This document shows, in pieces, positions 5,770 to 8,087 of a stretch of 8,087 bases of DNA. This DNA is from Campylobacterota bacterium. Lineage in GTDB: Bacteria > Campylobacterota > Campylobacteria > Campylobacterales > JAADDG01. The notes under the pieces were generated by a model. That model was not told where the DNA came from and did no database searches. It saw nothing but the letters and a program-made list of their open reading frames with translations. Position 1 is the first letter of the stretch. Each line of letters starts with the position of its first letter. The stretch covers positions 1-8,087 of the forward strand of contig JAADDG010000236.1 of NCBI GenBank assembly GCA_013154075.1, written 5' to 3'. Position numbers and translations under genes: made by a program.

Positions 5770-7356
5770 TTACTCGAAAACTTCCACTTCCCCTATCGTG
5801 GCGTGAGGCGTGCACTCTCCTTCTATGCCGTTGAAATACTCTTTTAACCAGCACTCTACAAGGGGAGGCAATCTGTTTGGTTTGGCTATTTCGTTTCCAT
5901 ATCCGAGATTGATGCCCGTAAAGCCCAAATCCGCCAAAAATCGGATATTTCTCATCTCGAAAGATATATCTTCATAATGCCACTCCTTCTCGGGCGTACC
6001 GTCATAATGCTCTTTGGTTATTTTCGTTTTCCAGATATAGGGTCTGACTCTGTTACCTGTTTTGTTGTTTTGCATACCTCTTGCTATTGCCGCTATATAT
6101 CTTGCTATGGCTTTGAAATCCTTATCTTCGTGAACTTTACCCGGGTTGTAGTTGAAAGCCAAAGCGTCCCAATTGACGCCGAAATTGTTATAGTATTCCG
6201 TTACCGTTTTTACGCCTTGAGTATCTTCGCTCCATCCGCCTTGCGGTTCGGCTTTGGGATCGGTGGGGATTCCCCATGTTTTTATCGTAGGTGCGAGCAT
6301 TACGTTCGGAGCGTATTTTTCCCTGATATGGTCTATGACTTGCCAAAATCCTGCAAAATTTTCGGGAACGTCGATTTCCAAAGCTTCCGGGAAGGCGGAC
6401 TCTTTTATTTTTGCCGGTAGATTATTTGGATCGTTTTGATACTTTCTTCTAATAAGCCCCATAAAATAGGCCATCGGATCGGGATCGAAACCTAAAAGAA
6501 CGCTTCCTTTGGCTTTGGATACTTTTATCATCGTCTCTTTGAATTTGTTGAAATAGTTATATATCTTTTTCGGATCTTGAAGCTGTTTTTCAACACCTTT
6601 TCTGCTTCCCATAATTTTTCCCCACTGATCGTAGGCTATTACTATTATAAAATCCTCTTGAGTGTTCGATCTTTTTACCACCTCTTCCCAAGTTTGCACT
6701 TCACTTTGTATGAAATCTTTGTAGATTTTATGTCCGTAACTGTAAGATTTCAAATCTATACCGGCTTTTTTAGCTATTTGATAAGCTTTCGTAGCGGAGA
6801 TGAAGAATTTTGAAGGGAAGTGTCTGATTTGGCTATCCGTTATCGATATATTGTCTATTACGGCTCCCATACCGTCTTTACTTTGAGAGGAGATCTCTTT
6901 TATGGTTATCTTCTCCTCTTTACCTTTTCCTATGAAGGAAGTTTTGTATCGTTTCCATTCCTCTGACGGGGTTACTTTTAGGATACTTTTATTATCTAAC
7001 AAAATTTCAAAATCCGAACTTCCCCTCTTTCTGGCATAAGCGTCTATGGATAGATTATATTTTTTACCTTTTTGGGTGAATATGGTTTGTGAGATATAGT
7101 TTAGTTTCTTGTTTCTATCGAGTTCTATTTTATAATCTCCATTAGTTGCCCTCTCTCCTAAAGAAGGTGTCCAAAGTTCCGCTTTTTTGCTCCATCCCTC
7201 CAATCTTACCACTTTCCAATCGCCGTAATCTCTAACTACTTTGAAATTTTCGAAACTGCCGTTTTTTATCAACTCTTCCGCGTTTGCAAAAGAGAAAGAT
7301 AATATTAAAACCGATAAAAAAATCGATAGCGATTTTAAAAATTTCGTCAAGCTCAT
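5770..7356 (-). CDS. Secreted protein with carbohydrate-binding-like domain and barrel-like C-terminal domain
   Basis: A 528-aa exported protein. A clear signal peptide spans residues 1-26, cut after ANA. Residues 28-173 look like a jelly-roll carbohydrate-binding module (CBM4_9 or DUF642 style): NGSFEN (32-37), GW (54-55), TNGDYKIELD (71-80), ISQTI (88-92), a W..Y segment (134-137) and the closing GMGAVIDNISI (162-172). After a linker, about 180-510 resembles an alpha/beta barrel, with strand-like segments FIIVIAYD (236-243), GSVLLGFDPDP (284-294), NVMLAPTIKTWG (351-362), WDALAFNYNP (396-405), RPYIWKT (438-444) and GINLGYGNE (481-489). Acidic candidates at strand ends (D243, D291, D293, E489) suit a glycosidase-like enzyme, but I cannot assign a GH family. 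Cys502 and Cys515 may form a disulfide. It acts in the periplasm or outside the cell, perhaps on matrix or wall glycans. ATG 7356 has AAGGAG five bases upstream, inside a hairpin. It lies downstream of dnaK on the same strand. Confidence 0.82.
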   Translation of the reverse strand: MSLTKFLKSLSIFLSVLILSFSFANAEELIKNGSFENFKVVRDYGDWKVVRLEGWSKKAELWTPSLGERATNGDYKIELDRNKKLNYISQTIFTQKGKKYNLSIDAYARKRGSSDFEILLDNKSILKVTPSEEWKRYKTSFIGKGKEEKITIKEISSQSKDGMGAVIDNISITDSQIRHFPSKFFISATKAYQIAKKAGIDLKSYSYGHKIYKDFIQSEVQTWEEVVKRSNTQEDFIIVIAYDQWGKIMGSRKGVEKQLQDPKKIYNYFNKFKETMIKVSKAKGSVLLGFDPDPMAYFMGLIRRKYQNDPNNLPAKIKESAFPEALEIDVPENFAGFWQVIDHIREKYAPNVMLAPTIKTWGIPTDPKAEPQGGWSEDTQGVKTVTEYYNNFGVNWDALAFNYNPGKVHEDKDFKAIARYIAAIARGMQNNKTGNRVRPYIWKTKITKEHYDGTPEKEWHYEDISFEMRNIRFLADLGFTGINLGYGNEIAKPNRLPPLVECWLKEYFNGIEGECTPHATIGEVEVFE

Positions 7357-7392
7357 ATATACTCCTTTTTGTGCGTAATAGAGGAGTATATA
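7354..7392 (-). promoter_or_regulatory. Perfect inverted repeat covering the ribosome binding site and start of the secreted-protein gene
   Basis: In the minus-strand transcript UAUAUACUCCU (7392-7382) pairs without mismatch with AGGAGUAUAUA (7366-7356), an 11-bp stem with a 15-nt loop. The second arm contains five of the six bases of the AAGGAG site (7367-7362), the whole spacer and the A of the AUG. Translation should be blocked while the stem holds. The stem is mostly A-U, so it would be easy to open. The same bases could instead serve as DNA: TATACT within the first arm could be a -10 box, which would make the repeat an operator and leave the left arm out of the RNA. Which applies depends on the transcription start. 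Confidence 0.7.
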
Positions 7393-7493
7393 ATTTTTAT
7401 TTTTAGATTTTGGTTAATAATAAAATATTTTAATGAGACTGGATAGAAGTAATTTTTATGAGTTTAATGAAAGATGGAATAAGAAGGAGATGG
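7393..7493. other. AT-rich spacer between dnaK and the secreted-protein gene
   Basis: About 100 bases without a supported gene. On the minus strand TATTAT, in the stretch around 7417-7427, could be a -10 box giving a leader long enough to contain the whole start-site hairpin. No U-tract terminator for dnaK is evident, so read-through from dnaK remains possible. Confidence 0.35.
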
Positions 7494-7516
7494 GGGGTAG
7501 AGATTACTCTACCTCC
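7493..7516 (-). other. Stem-loop enclosing the dnaK stop codon
   Basis: GGTAGAG (7496-7502) and CTCTACC (7507-7513) are perfect inverted repeats around a four-base loop. In the dnaK transcript the loop is UAAU, containing the UAA stop (7506-7504). Further G-C pairs extend the stem past one A-C mismatch. A C run rather than a U run follows, so this is not a standard intrinsic terminator. It could protect the 3' end, mark a processing site, or be fortuitous. Confidence 0.45.
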
Positions 7517-8087
7517 GCGTCGATTACGTCGTCGTCTCCGCCTTTTTGGCTTCCGCCTTGTTGTGCGCCGCCTTGAGCTCCGGTACCCGCTCCTTGATCT
7601 TGTTTATACATGGCTTCCGCAAGTTTGTGGCTTACTTGAGTTAGCTCTTGAACTTTTGCGTCTATCTCTTCTTTTGTTACATCCTCTTTTTTGAGAAGCT
7701 CTTTTAGCTCTCCCAAAACTTTTTCCACTTTGGCTTTTTCATCGGCGCTTATCTTATCGCCTACCTCTTTTAGAGATTTTTCGGTTTGATGTGCCAAAGC
7801 GTCCGCTTGGTTTTTAGCCTCTACAAGCTGTTTTCTCTTCTCGTCTTCAGCTTTGTGAAGCTCTGCATCTTTGATCATTCTCTCGATCTCTTCTTCGGAT
7901 AGACCGGAGCTTCCCGTAATTTTGATCTCTTGAGCTTTTCCTGTAGCTTTATCTTTTGCGCTAACAGTCAAGATACCGTTTGCGTCGATATCGAATGTAA
8001 CCTCTATTTGAGGTACTCCTCTTGGAGCCGGCGGAATTCCCTCAAGATTGAATTGTCCTAAAGATTTGTTATCTTTCGCAAATTCTC
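7504..8087 (-). CDS. dnaK: Molecular chaperone DnaK (Hsp70), C-terminal part
   Basis: The last 193 codons of dnaK; the ATPase domain and most of the beta-sandwich lie beyond the right edge. The visible start is the end of the substrate-binding beta domain, with the hallmark segments LGQFNLEGIPPAPRG and QIEVTFDIDANGILTVSAKD. The alpha-helical lid follows (SGLSEEEIERMIKDAE onward), then a Gly/Gln-rich flexible tail and the acidic end DDDVIDAEVE, the usual type of bacterial DnaK C-terminus. DnaK holds unfolded polypeptides in the cytoplasm in an ATP cycle driven by DnaJ and GrpE. No frameshift or damage is seen. The usual partners hrcA and grpE are not visible; they would be upstream, outside the window. 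The downstream neighbour on the same strand is the secreted-protein gene, about 147 bases away. Confidence 0.97.
   Translation of the reverse strand, partial: EFAKDNKSLGQFNLEGIPPAPRGVPQIEVTFDIDANGILTVSAKDKATGKAQEIKITGSSGLSEEEIERMIKDAELHKAEDEKRKQLVEAKNQADALAHQTEKSLKEVGDKISADEKAKVEKVLGELKELLKKEDVTKEEIDAKVQELTQVSHKLAEAMYKQDQGAGTGAQGGAQQGGSQKGGDDDVIDAEVE

Noticed and set aside
5977..6420. 147-codon open frame on the plus strand
   Set aside because: It lies wholly antisense to the well-supported secreted-protein gene, has no ribosome binding site of note and gives a cysteine/tyrosine-rich composition typical of a shadow frame.
7458..7694. 78-codon plus-strand frame beginning MSLMKDGIRRR
   Set aside because: Most of it is antisense to dnaK, giving a Leu/Arg-rich shadow translation. 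Only about 45 bases lie outside dnaK and there is no strong ribosome binding site.

Overview
The window looks like chromosomal DNA from a low-GC member of the Campylobacterota (formerly Epsilonproteobacteria), possibly a vent-type or free-living lineage. The basis is AT-rich intergenic DNA, lysine/glutamate-rich proteins, candidate promoters with an extended -10 box and no clear -35, a short (about 440 aa) NFACT-family protein of the size seen in this phylum, and a proteobacterial-type DnaK tail. This placement is inferred from overall character, not from a marker gene. No tRNA, rRNA, CRISPR array, insertion sequence or phage gene was seen.

Layout, left to right. (a) Positions 1-92 hold the first 30 codons of an unrecognised minus-strand gene. 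(b) Positions 195-1855 hold a tightly coupled plus-strand pair: an NFACT/RqcH-like protein, probably linked to ribosome-associated quality control, and a small, very acidic protein of unknown function. (c) Positions 1857-2627 hold a convergent minus-strand HAD-IIA hydrolase of LHPP/NagD type. (d) Positions 2762-5735 hold a plus-strand pair overlapping by 26 nt: a 700-aa exported helical-repeat protein and a 298-aa probable lipoprotein whose predicted strands read like a (beta/alpha)8 barrel. (e) A hairpin at 5739-5761 separates this pair from a convergent minus-strand gene at 5770-7356, which encodes a secreted protein with an N-terminal carbohydrate-binding-like domain and a C-terminal barrel-like domain. 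(f) Positions 7504-8087 hold the 3' third of dnaK on the minus strand, upstream of the secreted gene.

How the parts fit. The left half is housekeeping in character (translation quality control, a small-molecule phosphatase). The middle and right hold three exported proteins without assigned function. The pair at 2762-5735 is the best candidate for an undescribed envelope system: its motifs resemble a two-gene arrangement I recall from unrelated phyla, particularly Bacteroidetes. The secreted protein at 5770-7356 has the clearest regulatory signal in the window: a perfect 11-bp inverted repeat that would fold its Shine-Dalgarno sequence and the first base of its AUG into a stem. This could be an RNA thermometer or another translational switch, or alternatively an operator over the promoter. 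Its position just downstream of dnaK makes a heat link worth testing.
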